Below the pieces are notes generated by a model, which saw nothing but the letters and a program-made list of their open reading frames with translations, was not told the DNA's origin and made no database searches. The position numbers and the translations under genes were made by a program. Below, one piece after another: positions 17,698 to 26,233 of a stretch of DNA of 64,000 nt. Source of the DNA: Chloroflexota bacterium (GTDB lineage Bacteria; Chloroflexota; Limnocylindria; Limnocylindrales; CSP1-4); NCBI GenBank assembly GCA_016191395.1, contig JACPOS010000009.1, positions 124,001-188,000 of the forward strand, read 5' to 3'. Positions within the stretch are counted from its first letter, which is position 1; every line of letters begins with the position of its first letter.

Positions 17698-19350
17698 GTG
17701 AGCGAGACGCCGGTCGTGCTCTACGACACGACGCTCCGCGATGGCACCCAGGGCGAGAACATCACCCTGTCGCTCGCCGACAAGCTGCGGATCGCGCGCA
17801 TCCTTGACGAGTACGGCATGCCCTACGTGGAGGGTGGGTGGCCGGGCTCCAACCCCAAGGACGTGGAGTTCTTTCGCGCCGCGAAGGACCTCACCTGGGG
17901 GTCGGCGAAGCTGGCCGCATTCGGGTCGACCCGGCACCGGTCGAACAGCGCGAAGGACGATCCGAACCTGACCGAGCTCCTCCGAGCCGAGACGCCGGTC
18001 GTCACCATCTTCGGGAAGAGCTGGGAGCTGCACGTCACCGAGGTCCTCGGCGCGACCCTCGCGCAGAACCTGGAGATGATCGCCGACAGCGTCCGGCTCA
18101 TCGTGGACGAGGGCCGCGAGCTGGTCTACGACGCGGAGCACTTCTTCGACGGCTACAAGGCGAACGCCGCCTACGCGATCTCCACGCTGCGCGCCGCCCT
18201 GGACGGCGGCGCCCGCACCCTCGTCCTGTGCGATACGAACGGCGGCACGCTCACGGGTGAGCTGCTGGACATCCTGGGCGCCACGCGCGCTGCGCTCACT
18301 GCCGCGGACGGGACGGCACCGACCTTCGGCATCCACACCCACAACGACGCAGAGCTCGCGGTCGCGAACTCGCTGGCCGCCGTGGGCGCAGGCGTCCGCC
18401 ATGTCCAGGCCACGATCAACGGCTACGGCGAGCGGACGGGCAACGCGAACATGGTCAGCGTCCTCGCCGGCCTCGCGCTCAAGACGTCGTACCCGCTCCT
18501 CCCGCCGGGCGGCGGCGACCTCACCGGGCTGACGGAGCTCTCGCGGTCGGTCGCGGAGATCGCGAACCAGGCGCCCAACGACTACCAGCCGTACGTCGGG
18601 CGATCGGCGTTCGCGCACAAGGGCGGCGTGCACGGCGCGGCGGTGGCGAAAGTGGAGCGGAGCTACCAGCACATCGACCCGACCGCGGTCGGTAACGAGG
18701 GCCGGCTCGTCGTCTCCGAGCTCGGCGGCAAGGCGAACACGGAGATCCGCGCGCGCCAGCTCGGCCACCAGCTGGACGGCGTGGTGGAGCCGGCAGTCCT
18801 CTCCACGCTGATCAAGAAGCTCGAGAGCGAGGGCCTCTCGTTCGAGGGCGCCGAGGCGTCGTTCGAGCTCCTGATCCGGCGTCACCAGGCGGGCTACGCA
18901 CCGCCCTTCCGCGTCATCGACTACACGTGCCTGGTGGAGCAGCGAGCCGACGCCGCCCTCCGCGCCGAGGCGACGGTCAAGGTGGAGGTCGATGGGGAGC
19001 TGCTGCACACGGCCGCCGAGGGCAACGGTCCGGTGAACGCACTCGACGCCGCGCTCCGCAAGGCGCTCCGTGCCTTCTACCCGGTGCTCGACACCGTCCA
19101 CCTGTACGACTACAAGGTGCGCATCATCGATTCCGGCTCCGCGACCGGGGCGCGCACCCGCGTGACCATCGAATCGACCGACGGCGCGCTGGAATGGTCG
19201 ACCATGGGCTCCGACACGAACATCATCGCGGCCTCCGCGACCGCCCTCGGCGACTCGCTGGAGTACGCGATCTGGAAGCGGGGCGCCGAGCTTCGGCGCC
19301 GCGATGAGCGACACTTCACGACCGTGATCGCAGGAGATGCAGCGAGATGA
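17698..19350 (+). CDS. cimA: (R)-citramalate synthase
   Basis: 550 residues. Barrel domain starting VVLYDTTLRDGTQGENITLS, with the metal site in GIHTHNDAELAVANSLAAVG and NGYGERTGNANMVSVLAGL, and a C-terminal LeuA-type dimerisation/allosteric domain (AEGNGPVNALDAALRKAL; STMGSDTNIIAASATAL). It has the sequence features of the CimA family rather than LeuA (DTTLRDGTQGENI, NDYQPYVGRSAFAHKGGVH). It makes citramalate from pyruvate and acetyl-CoA for isoleucine synthesis without threonine deaminase. Its stop overlaps the next start (ATGA). Confidence 0.93.
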   Translation: MSETPVVLYDTTLRDGTQGENITLSLADKLRIARILDEYGMPYVEGGWPGSNPKDVEFFRAAKDLTWGSAKLAAFGSTRHRSNSAKDDPNLTELLRAETPVVTIFGKSWELHVTEVLGATLAQNLEMIADSVRLIVDEGRELVYDAEHFFDGYKANAAYAISTLRAALDGGARTLVLCDTNGGTLTGELLDILGATRAALTAADGTAPTFGIHTHNDAELAVANSLAAVGAGVRHVQATINGYGERTGNANMVSVLAGLALKTSYPLLPPGGGDLTGLTELSRSVAEIANQAPNDYQPYVGRSAFAHKGGVHGAAVAKVERSYQHIDPTAVGNEGRLVVSELGGKANTEIRARQLGHQLDGVVEPAVLSTLIKKLESEGLSFEGAEASFELLIRRHQAGYAPPFRVIDYTCLVEQRADAALRAEATVKVEVDGELLHTAAEGNGPVNALDAALRKALRAFYPVLDTVHLYDYKVRIIDSGSATGARTRVTIESTDGALEWSTMGSDTNIIAASATALGDSLEYAIWKRGAELRRRDERHFTTVIAGDAAR

Positions 19351-19883
19351 CCCCAGCGCAACCGCAGGCCGCCGCAACCCCCACGCTCCAGCTGACGCGC
19401 TGGACGGTGACCTCCGGCAGCAACGTCCAGAGCCGCGGCGCGGTGGTCATCGAGGCCGGGTCCCACCACTGGCGCGCGTCCGCCGAGGGCAACGGCGCGG
19501 TCGACGCGCTGTTCCAGGCGGTCGATGCGGCCCTCGTGGACGTCCTGCAGGGCCACCCCAAGCTCGTCGGCTACGACGTCCACGCGCTGGCGCAGGGGCC
19601 CGAGGCGGAGGGTCTCGTCATCGTCGCCATCGAGCCGCCCGCCGGCCTCGAGGGCGCGCGATCGACCGGGCTCTACCAGGGCCGGTCGCGCAGCACGAAC
19701 ATCATCGCCGCCTCCATCGAGGGCTACGTCGATGCGCTCAACGCGATGCTCGCCGAGGCGCACTGGGCCGGGGCGGCCGAGTCCGCCGGAAAGAGCCGCC
19801 GCGCCGCGCCCGAGACCCACGGCCGACGGGCCGAGATGGATCCGGATGCAACCGACGACGGCGCCCCCTGGTTCGACCGGTAG
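19347..19883 (+). CDS. Stand-alone LeuA allosteric (dimerisation) domain protein
   Basis: 178 residues with no catalytic barrel. Residues about 15-135 align with the C-terminal regulatory domain of LeuA and CimA: QLTRWTVTSGSNVQSRGAVV, SAEGNGAVDALFQAVDAAL and RSRSTNIIAASIEGYVDALN. The last ~35 residues are a charged, non-conserved tail. Overlapping cimA by four bases, it is likely made in proportion to CimA and could act in trans as a feedback subunit for CimA or LeuA, or form mixed dimers with them. The domain identity is seen in the sequence; the trans-regulatory role is inference. It is not a truncated gene remnant in any obvious way, since its start is translationally coupled. Confidence 0.75.
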   Translation: MTPAQPQAAATPTLQLTRWTVTSGSNVQSRGAVVIEAGSHHWRASAEGNGAVDALFQAVDAALVDVLQGHPKLVGYDVHALAQGPEAEGLVIVAIEPPAGLEGARSTGLYQGRSRSTNIIAASIEGYVDALNAMLAEAHWAGAAESAGKSRRAAPETHGRRAEMDPDATDDGAPWFDR

Positions 19884-19895
19884 CTACTTCGCGAG

Positions 19896-19911
19896 CGACC
19901 CCGGCGGGTCG
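19896..19911 (+). terminator. Possible terminator of the ilv-leu cluster
   Basis: A 6-bp stem CGACCC/GGGTCG with a CGGC loop followed by TCTCATTT, starting 13 bases after the last stop codon of the cluster. Confidence 0.45.
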
Positions 19912-20051
19912 TCTCTCATTTCGCGCCGATTCGATGACATTCGCTGCATCACTTGCGGCGAACGACGCGACGATCCTGCCAATTCGTGGGCCCCGAGCCG
20001 GGCGCCCGTCTTGATGCAACGACGATCATCAATTCGCGCCGAAACGAAGAA

Positions 20052-20074
20052 GGAGCGGCGCGGACCGGCGCTCC
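20052..20074 (-). terminator. Terminator of the DUF4397 lipoprotein gene
   Basis: On the minus strand a GGAGCG/CGCTCC stem just past the stop codon is followed by TTCTTCGTTTC. Confidence 0.55.
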
Positions 20075-20075
20075 G

Positions 20076-20957
20076 CTACTTCGCGAGTGACAGCACCATC
20101 GTCTTGATCTCGGTGGCCGACGGCGCGTAGGCGACCACGAGGGTTGTCACGCCGCCGGTGACGCTGGCCTTCACGCCGCTGAGCGTCGGCGTGGTGGTGC
20201 AGCTCGGGAAGTCGCCCACCGGCGACGGGTGGAACGAGAGCGTGTAGTCGCCCGGGGCAAGTCCGTAGCGGGTGCCGTCGCCCGGCCACGCGGCGTCCAG
20301 GGTGAACTCGTCATTGCCGATCGCCTTCGTGCAGCCATTGCCGGTGCTCATGAACCAGCTGCCGCCGTCCGCCGGCTTGGCCACCGCCGGCGAGAGGCCG
20401 TGCATGTTGACCAGGATCACGCCGTTGCCGGGCTGCGGCGTGGCGCTCAGGATCCCGCCGGTGGATCCGTGGAAGAGCGACTGGAGGTAGAGCTTCGGCG
20501 TGCCGTCGTCGCGCATCTCGGCGTCGCTCATCAGCACGTAGGTGATGACCTCGCCGCCCTTCAGCGTCTCCGTCTGGCTCATGACCTCGGTGCCGTTGCC
20601 GGTCTCGCCGTGCCGGTAGAAGCTCAGGAACATGTCGCCCGCCTCGTCGGCGACGGTGGGATCGAAGAAGTCCGTCGCTGTCCCATAGGGGACGGTCAGC
20701 AACGGCTTCGCGCCGGCGAGGACCCACGGCGCGGCATACACGTCGATCGACGCGGCGGTGGGGCCGCCGTTGTAGACGTTGACGATCCGGACCTTCGCGC
20801 CGCTGGCGCGTCCGCCGCCCGCGCCGCCCCCGCCCGCATCGGTTGGCGAGCCGGGACCCGCGGTCGCCGGACCGGCGGTGTTGCCGCTGCTTCCCGTCGA
20901 GCTCCCGCACGCCGCAACGAACGCGCCAACAACCACCAGTGAGAGGAACCGCCGCAT
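20076..20957 (-). CDS. DUF4397 domain lipoprotein
   Basis: 293 residues. Signal MRRFLSLVVVGAFVAAC with Cys17 as lipid-attachment site, then a Gly/Ser/Thr-rich linker of about 35 residues. The body starts VRIVNVYNGGPTAASIDVYA, the typical opening of a DUF4397 beta-sandwich, and continues with MFLSFYRHG and the region LAPGDYTLSFHPSP. DUF4397 proteins are extracellular, of unknown function. GAGG five bases before the ATG decides this start within a longer frame. Confidence 0.8.
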   Translation of the reverse strand: MRRFLSLVVVGAFVAACGSSTGSSGNTAGPATAGPGSPTDAGGGGAGGGRASGAKVRIVNVYNGGPTAASIDVYAAPWVLAGAKPLLTVPYGTATDFFDPTVADEAGDMFLSFYRHGETGNGTEVMSQTETLKGGEVITYVLMSDAEMRDDGTPKLYLQSLFHGSTGGILSATPQPGNGVILVNMHGLSPAVAKPADGGSWFMSTGNGCTKAIGNDEFTLDAAWPGDGTRYGLAPGDYTLSFHPSPVGDFPSCTTTPTLSGVKASVTGGVTTLVVAYAPSATEIKTMVLSLAK

Positions 20958-21048
20958 CGTGACCTCGAGATAGCCGCCCAACCGGCAACCTCGTGGCACC
21001 GGAACGGTGACGGTAGCAGCGCTTGCCGGGACGCGGGTTGGGGTCGGC

Positions 21049-21054
21049 TACGAT
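21049..21054 (+). promoter_or_regulatory. -10 box of a leaderless promoter (pheA)
   Basis: TACGAT ends six bases before the GTG at 21061 with no Shine-Dalgarno sequence; transcription should begin at or next to the start codon. Confidence 0.55.
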
Positions 21055-21060
21055 CAGCCG

Positions 21061-21927
21061 GTGACGAGCCTGGGTCCATCTGTCGCGTACTCGGGCGAGC
21101 CCGGCGCGTTCGCCGAGGACGCGGTCCTGCGCTGGTTCGAAGCGCCGGTCGCACGGCCCATGCCGTCGTTCCGGACCGTCTTCGAGGCGGTCCGCGGCGG
21201 AGCCGTCGACGCGGGTGTCGTGCCGGTCGAGAGCTCGCAGCTCGGGACGATCCGGGAGACGCTGGACCTGCTCTTCGAGTTCGACCTCGTGATCGCCGGC
21301 GAGGTGTCGGTCCCGGTCCGCCTGGCTCTGCTGGCGCTGCCCGGCGAGCACCTGGAGACGATCCGCACGGTCCATTCGATCGCGGCTGCGCTGGCCCAGG
21401 CGGACGAGTTCCTGCACGCCGGCTCGTGGACCGTCCAGACGACCTGGAACACAGCCGGCGCGGCGCGACAGATCGCGGAGGCCGGCGAGCGGGGTGCGGC
21501 TGCCGTCGCCTCCGCGCGGGTCGCGAGCCTGTACGGGCTCGAGGTCATCGCCGACGACATCCAGACCGGGAACGACAACCGGACGCGATTCGCCGTGCTT
21601 GCGCGGCGCGAGGAAGCGACGCGCGTCCGGGCCGCGGCCGGCGCGACGGCAGGCGCCGGCGGCCCGAAGACGACCCTGGTCTTCGGTGTCCGGAACGTCC
21701 CGGGCTCGCTCGGTCGATCCCTCGAGGCGTTCGCGTCGCGCGGCATCAACCTGTCGCGGCTGGAGTCCAGGCCGTGGACCGGCCGCGGCTCGCGGTGGGA
21801 GTACCTGTTCTGGGTGGACCTCGACGCGGATTCGATGGAGCCTGCATGCTCCGCCGCGCTGGCGGACCTGGGGCGCGAGGCCGAGATGGTGCGGATCCTG
21901 GGCACGTACGCGCGTGCGGAGGACTGA
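21061..21927 (+). CDS. pheA: Prephenate dehydratase
   Basis: 288 residues. The catalytic part has VAYSGEPGAFAEDAVLRWF, GVVPVESSQLGTIRETLDLL and the substrate-binding TRF motif at residues 175-177 (NDNRTRFAVLA). A C-terminal ACT domain has GVRNVPGSLGRSLEAF and GINLSRLESRP, the phenylalanine-binding ESRP segment. It makes phenylpyruvate from prephenate and should be phenylalanine-inhibited. There is no chorismate-mutase domain, so that activity must be elsewhere. Start chosen from the TACGAT box. Confidence 0.94.
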   Translation: MTSLGPSVAYSGEPGAFAEDAVLRWFEAPVARPMPSFRTVFEAVRGGAVDAGVVPVESSQLGTIRETLDLLFEFDLVIAGEVSVPVRLALLALPGEHLETIRTVHSIAAALAQADEFLHAGSWTVQTTWNTAGAARQIAEAGERGAAAVASARVASLYGLEVIADDIQTGNDNRTRFAVLARREEATRVRAAAGATAGAGGPKTTLVFGVRNVPGSLGRSLEAFASRGINLSRLESRPWTGRGSRWEYLFWVDLDADSMEPACSAALADLGREAEMVRILGTYARAED

Positions 21928-21984
21928 CGACAAGCGGGGATCGGCCGCGACGCCGATGATGGGGGACGACTGCGGGAGGTAGAC

Positions 21985-23661
21985 GTGAACAAGGGCTTCC
22001 AGTCCGATATGGCCGACGGCTACCGGCTCGACGAGCCGGCGATCACCCTGGGCTCGCCGATGCTCGGCGACGAGGTCCTGACAGACGTCCGCGTGCAGAT
22101 CGCCCTCTCCCGGATCAACCGGCACGGCCTGGTCGCCGGTGCCACCGGTACAGGCAAGACGAAGACGCTCCAGATCCTCGCGGGCCAGCTGTCGGCGCTC
22201 GGCGTCCCGGTCTTCGCCGTCGACGTGAAGGGCGACGTCTCGGGCATCGGCGCTCCGGGCGACCCGGCTGATCCGAAGGTCACCGCGCGCTGCGAATCGC
22301 TCCGTTGGACGTTCCAGGCTGCCGGGCACCCGCTCGAGGTGCTGTCGCTGTCGGGCAAGTCCGGCGCGCACGTGCGGGCCAGCATCTCGTCATTCGGACC
22401 GCTGCTCCTGGGCAAGGTCCTGGACCTGAACGAGACCCAGACCTCCATCCTCTCGCTCGTCTTCCGCTACTGCGACGACCAGCAGCTGCCGCTGCTCGAT
22501 CTCGCGGACCTGCGCACGACCCTGAAGTTCCTCGGATCGGACGACGGCAAGGCCGTCCTCGAGGACCTCGGTGGCATCAGCTCCGCGTCGCTCGGCGTGA
22601 TCCTCCGCTCCATCGTGACGATCGAGGAGGAGGGCGCCGACATCTTCTTCGGCGAGCCGGAGTTCGACGTCCACGACCTGCTCCGGACGACCCTCGACGG
22701 CCGGGGCATCGTCACGCTCCTCGAGGTCGCGGACGTCATGGACCGGCCGCGCCTGTACTCGACGTTCGTGCTGTGGATGCTCGCCCAGCTGTACGAGAGC
22801 CTGCCCGAGGTGGGTGACATCCCGAAGCCCAAGCTGGCCTTCTTCTTCGATGAGGCGCACCTGCTGTTCAACGACGCGTCGGAGGCCCTCCTGGAGCAGA
22901 TCGAGCGCACCGCGCGGCTCATCCGCTCCAAGGGCGTCGGCGTGTACTTCGTCACCCAGGCGCCCACGGACGTCCCGTCGTCCGTGCTATCCCAGCTGGG
23001 CAACCGGATCCAGCATGCCCTGCGCGCCTTCACCCCGGACGACGCCGACGCGCTCCGCAAGGCCGCGCGGACGTTCCCCGTGACCACCCATTACGACGTC
23101 GAGCGAACGATCACCTCGCTCGGCATCGGCGAGGCGCTGGTCACGGTCCTCTCGCCGAAGGGCGTCCCCACGCCGCTCGCCGCGACCCGGCTCATCCCGC
23201 CGGACTCGCGCATGGCGCCCCTCACGGACCAGGAGCTCTCGCAGCTGATCGCCGGCTCGCAGCTGTTCGGGCGGTACGGGACGGCGGTCGATCGTGAGAG
23301 CGCACACGAGATCATCACGGCCCGTCTCGCCGTCGCGCACCAGGCCGCCCAGGGAGCCGCCGGTGCCGCGGGCGCCCCCGCCGGAGCACCCGGCGCGAGT
23401 CCATACGGCGGCATGACGCCGGCGCAGTACGAGCGGGAGATCAGGCGCCAGGCCACGCAGGCCGAGCGGGACCGTCAGCGCGAGATCCGCGATGCCGAAC
23501 GCGAGCGGAAGGCCCAGGCACGTGAGATGCGCGCTGCGGAGCGAGCTCGCCAGCGCACGCTCAACACGAGCATCCGCACGGTCGGCCGCGTCGCGGGCTC
23601 GCGACTCGGCCAGTCGATCATCCGCGGGGTCTTCAGCACGATCTTCGGGCGCGGCCGCTGA
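21985..23661 (+). CDS. HerA-like ATPase (DUF853 family)
   Basis: 558 residues. Walker A GATGTGKT at residues 52-59, Walker B KLAFFFDEAHLLF, and an arginine-containing region after VYFVTQAPTDVPSSVLSQLG. The family opening ITLGSPMLGDEVLTDVRVQI and VFAVDVKGDVSGIG are typical of the DUF853/HerA-FtsK group. The C-terminal ~140 residues include a Gly/Ala/Pro-rich linker, an Arg/Glu/Ala coiled coil (about 470-525) and a short conserved end with SIIRGVFSTIFGRGR. Homologues are hexameric motor ATPases with unresolved substrates. GGGAGG five bases before GTG sets the start. No NurA or DUF87 partner is adjacent. Confidence 0.88.
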   Translation: MNKGFQSDMADGYRLDEPAITLGSPMLGDEVLTDVRVQIALSRINRHGLVAGATGTGKTKTLQILAGQLSALGVPVFAVDVKGDVSGIGAPGDPADPKVTARCESLRWTFQAAGHPLEVLSLSGKSGAHVRASISSFGPLLLGKVLDLNETQTSILSLVFRYCDDQQLPLLDLADLRTTLKFLGSDDGKAVLEDLGGISSASLGVILRSIVTIEEEGADIFFGEPEFDVHDLLRTTLDGRGIVTLLEVADVMDRPRLYSTFVLWMLAQLYESLPEVGDIPKPKLAFFFDEAHLLFNDASEALLEQIERTARLIRSKGVGVYFVTQAPTDVPSSVLSQLGNRIQHALRAFTPDDADALRKAARTFPVTTHYDVERTITSLGIGEALVTVLSPKGVPTPLAATRLIPPDSRMAPLTDQELSQLIAGSQLFGRYGTAVDRESAHEIITARLAVAHQAAQGAAGAAGAPAGAPGASPYGGMTPAQYEREIRRQATQAERDRQREIRDAERERKAQAREMRAAERARQRTLNTSIRTVGRVAGSRLGQSIIRGVFSTIFGRGR

Positions 23662-23719
23662 GGCCCCGCCGATCCGGCAGCGGTACGATGACCTCGACCA
23701 CGCTCCAGGAGCCCCGCCG

Positions 23720-25162
23720 ATGACGCTCACCGGTACCAAGCCCCATCCGATCTACCTCGCCGGCAGGTGGGTGGAATCGCCCGATCGGCTCGACGTCGAC
23801 AATCCGGCCGACCCGTCCATGCCCGCCGGTGCAACGTACAACGCGACCGAGGCGCAGTACGAGGAGGCGGTGACCGCCGCCGTCGCCGCGTTCCGCGAGA
23901 CGCGCGCGCTCCCGGTGTACGAACGGAGCCGGGCCCTGCGCGAGATCTCCGCGGGGATCAAGGAACGGCGCGAGGAGCTCGGGCGGATCCTGAGCATGGA
24001 GGCAGGCAAGCCGCTTCGAGACGCCCTCGTCGAGGTCGACCGCTCGGTGTTCACCTTCCGGCTCGCCGCGGAGGAGGCCGAGCGGATGCTCGGTGAGGTG
24101 ATTCCACTGGATCTCGTCGCGGCGTCGCGTGGGCGCTTTGGCATCACCCGGCGCTTCCCGGTGGGGCCCGTCGCCGGCATCAGCCCCTTCAACGTCCCGC
24201 TCAACCTTGCGGCGCACAAGATCGCCCCCGCGATCGCGGCCGGCTGCTCGATCGTGCTGAAGCCGGCGACGAAGGATCCCCTGACGATCCTCACGGTCGG
24301 CGAGATCATCGACTCCGTCGGACTCCCGGCCGGCGCCGTGAGCATCCTGCCGATGACACGCGAGCTGGGCGATCGGATGGTCTCCGACCCGCGCTTCAAG
24401 CTCCTCACCTTCACCGGCAGCCCGTCCGTCGGGTGGCGGATGAAGGAGCGGGCCGGGAAGAAGAAGGTCGTCCTTGAGCTGGGTGGCAACGCCGCGGTGA
24501 TCATCGACGCGACCGCCGACATCGACTGGGCGGTCAAGCGGATCCTCGTCGGCGGGTTCAGCTACGCCGGCCAGTCGTGCATCAGCGTCCAGCGCATCTA
24601 CGTCCACGAGTCCGTCGCCGAGGCATTCCGGGAGAAGCTCCTTGCCGGCGTTCGCCTGCTCAAGGTTGGCGACCCGCTGGATCCCACGACGGACCTTGGC
24701 CCGATGGTCGACGAGCCGAACGCCGAGCGGGTCCGGCGCTGGGTCAGCGAGGCGGTCTCGATGGGCGGCACCGTGCTGGCAGGCGGGACGGCAGACGGCG
24801 CGTTCTTCCAGCCCACCGTCCTCGCGGACGTCCCGAACAACGCCCAGGTGTGCAGCAACGAGGCCTTCGCGCCGCTCGTGGTCCTGTCGACGTTCTCGGA
24901 TTTCGGTGCGGCTATCGAGCAGGTCAACGACAGCGCATTCGGGCTCCAGACGGGCGTGTTCACGAACGACCTGGGCCACGCCTGGCAGGCGTTCAACGAG
25001 CTCGAGGTCGGCGGCGTCGTGATGAACGACATCTCGAGCTACCGCGTGGATCACATGCCCTACGGCGGCGTCAAGGACTCCGGCCTGGGGCGCGAGGGCC
25101 TGCGCTGGTCGATCGAGGACATGACCGAGCTCAAGATCATGGTCGTCGCCCAGCCGCAGTAG
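23720..25162 (+). CDS. NAD(P)-dependent aldehyde dehydrogenase
   Basis: 480 residues. The ALDH superfamily residues are all present: Asn158 (SPFNVPLNLAAHKIAPA), the cofactor segment ending KPATKDP, Glu253 in VLELGGNA and the catalytic Cys287 in GQSCISVQRIYV. The glycine at SYAGQSC and the ending HMPYGGVKDSGLGREG are typical of the lactaldehyde/succinate-semialdehyde/phosphonoacetaldehyde dehydrogenase group. The exact substrate is not determinable. AGGAG eight bases before the ATG decides the start inside a longer frame. A TACGAT box lies 30 bp upstream. Confidence 0.9.
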   Translation: MTLTGTKPHPIYLAGRWVESPDRLDVDNPADPSMPAGATYNATEAQYEEAVTAAVAAFRETRALPVYERSRALREISAGIKERREELGRILSMEAGKPLRDALVEVDRSVFTFRLAAEEAERMLGEVIPLDLVAASRGRFGITRRFPVGPVAGISPFNVPLNLAAHKIAPAIAAGCSIVLKPATKDPLTILTVGEIIDSVGLPAGAVSILPMTRELGDRMVSDPRFKLLTFTGSPSVGWRMKERAGKKKVVLELGGNAAVIIDATADIDWAVKRILVGGFSYAGQSCISVQRIYVHESVAEAFREKLLAGVRLLKVGDPLDPTTDLGPMVDEPNAERVRRWVSEAVSMGGTVLAGGTADGAFFQPTVLADVPNNAQVCSNEAFAPLVVLSTFSDFGAAIEQVNDSAFGLQTGVFTNDLGHAWQAFNELEVGGVVMNDISSYRVDHMPYGGVKDSGLGREGLRWSIEDMTELKIMVVAQPQ

Positions 25163-25243
25163 GTTCGACGAGAGGCTCGGTCCTGGCCGACATCCAGGCG
25201 AAGCCCATACGGTTCGGGGGCGAGTCCGAGCCGGAGGCCGGAA

Positions 25244-26233
25244 TCAGCGGATAGCGCCGGCAGTTCGCCGCCTGGCAGTGATGAGTGTCAGCGGGGGTGC
25301 GGCTGAGAGGTCGAATCGCTCGATTGCCTCGAAGCCTGCAGCTCGAAGCCACTCGACATAGGTTGAGAACGGATAGACGCGCCCGGCCCTCGTGCGCAGG
25401 AGGAGGCCGAGGGCGTAAAGGACGACGCCTCGGGGTCCCTCGAGCCGCTCATCCGGGACCGCGTCCATGATCGCCACCCGTCCGCCCACCCGAACCGCCT
25501 CGCCAAGTCGGCCGAGCAGGCGGCGGTTGGTGGCCCCGTCGAACAGGTGGCAGACGTTGCCCGCGATCGCCAGGTCGTACTCGTCCCGGCCGAGGTCGAT
25601 GGTGAAGAGGTCGCCGGCCCGCATCTCGAACCGGGTGTCAAGGCCGGCGTCCGCGACCGCGCGGCGAGTCGCCGGGATCACGCCGGGCAGGTCAACGGCG
25701 GTCACCCGACAGGCCGGGTCTCGGGTGGCGAGCGCCAGGCTCCATGGCGCGGCCCCGGCGCCGAGATCGAGGATCCGGAGGCCCGACCCGGCCAGCTGGT
25801 CCGCGGCCCGCGCGGCGACCGGCGCGAAGAGTTCCGCGAGGAACCCGACCGCGTTCGGGTAGAGCTTCTCGGCCGCACCGCGATCGTCCACGGCGACCGC
25901 GGGACGATCGCTCCGGATTGCTTCGGCCAGACCCTCCCACGGAGTGCGCAACGATGCCAGCCGTTCCGGGTCCAGGCTCGTCGCCCGGTAGCGTCCGTCG
26001 GCGGTCCGGTCCACGAGGCCCAGCCCGGCCAATGCGGCAACGAGCAGGCGGCTGCCGCGCTCGCCGATGGAACATTCGGTTGCGAGCGTGGACGGGTCGA
26101 TGGGCCCGGCCGCCAGCCGGGCGAGGACGCCGAGTCGGTCTGCAGCCGCAAGTGCCGCCGAGGCGGCGACCGCCTCCTGGAGGAAGGTCACGCGTTCGGC
26201 GGCCACTTCTCGTCCGTCTCGCGGCCCGGTCAT
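25244..26233 (-). CDS. SAM-dependent O-methyltransferase with dimerisation domain
   Basis: 329 residues. The N-terminal ~95 residues form a winged-helix dimerisation domain (AALAAADRLGVLARL, STLATECSIGERGSRLLVAA). The class I methyltransferase core follows, with motif I LRILDLGAGAAPWSLALA and acidic loop VTAVDLPGVIP, then AGNVCHLFDGATN. It resembles plant-type/acetylserotonin O-methyltransferases that act on small aromatic or polyketide compounds. It overlaps the PEP-utilizing enzyme gene by four bases at the end of a tight operon, suggesting a shared substrate pathway (inference). Confidence 0.85.
   Translation of the reverse strand: MTGPRDGREVAAERVTFLQEAVAASAALAAADRLGVLARLAAGPIDPSTLATECSIGERGSRLLVAALAGLGLVDRTADGRYRATSLDPERLASLRTPWEGLAEAIRSDRPAVAVDDRGAAEKLYPNAVGFLAELFAPVAARAADQLAGSGLRILDLGAGAAPWSLALATRDPACRVTAVDLPGVIPATRRAVADAGLDTRFEMRAGDLFTIDLGRDEYDLAIAGNVCHLFDGATNRRLLGRLGEAVRVGGRVAIMDAVPDERLEGPRGVVLYALGLLLRTRAGRVYPFSTYVEWLRAAGFEAIERFDLSAAPPLTLITARRRTAGAIR

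Larger units (their letters stand above)
19883..20091. repeat. Intergenic region with a copy of the neighbouring gene's 3' end
   Basis: GCTACTTCGCGAG-C/T-GAC occurs at 19883-19899 and at 20075-20091 (16 of 17 identical). The second copy is the C-terminal coding end and stop of the DUF4397 gene; the first directly follows the stop of the upstream cluster. TTCGCGCCGA also occurs twice between them. No gene is seen in the 192 bp between the two convergent stops. Confidence 0.5.
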
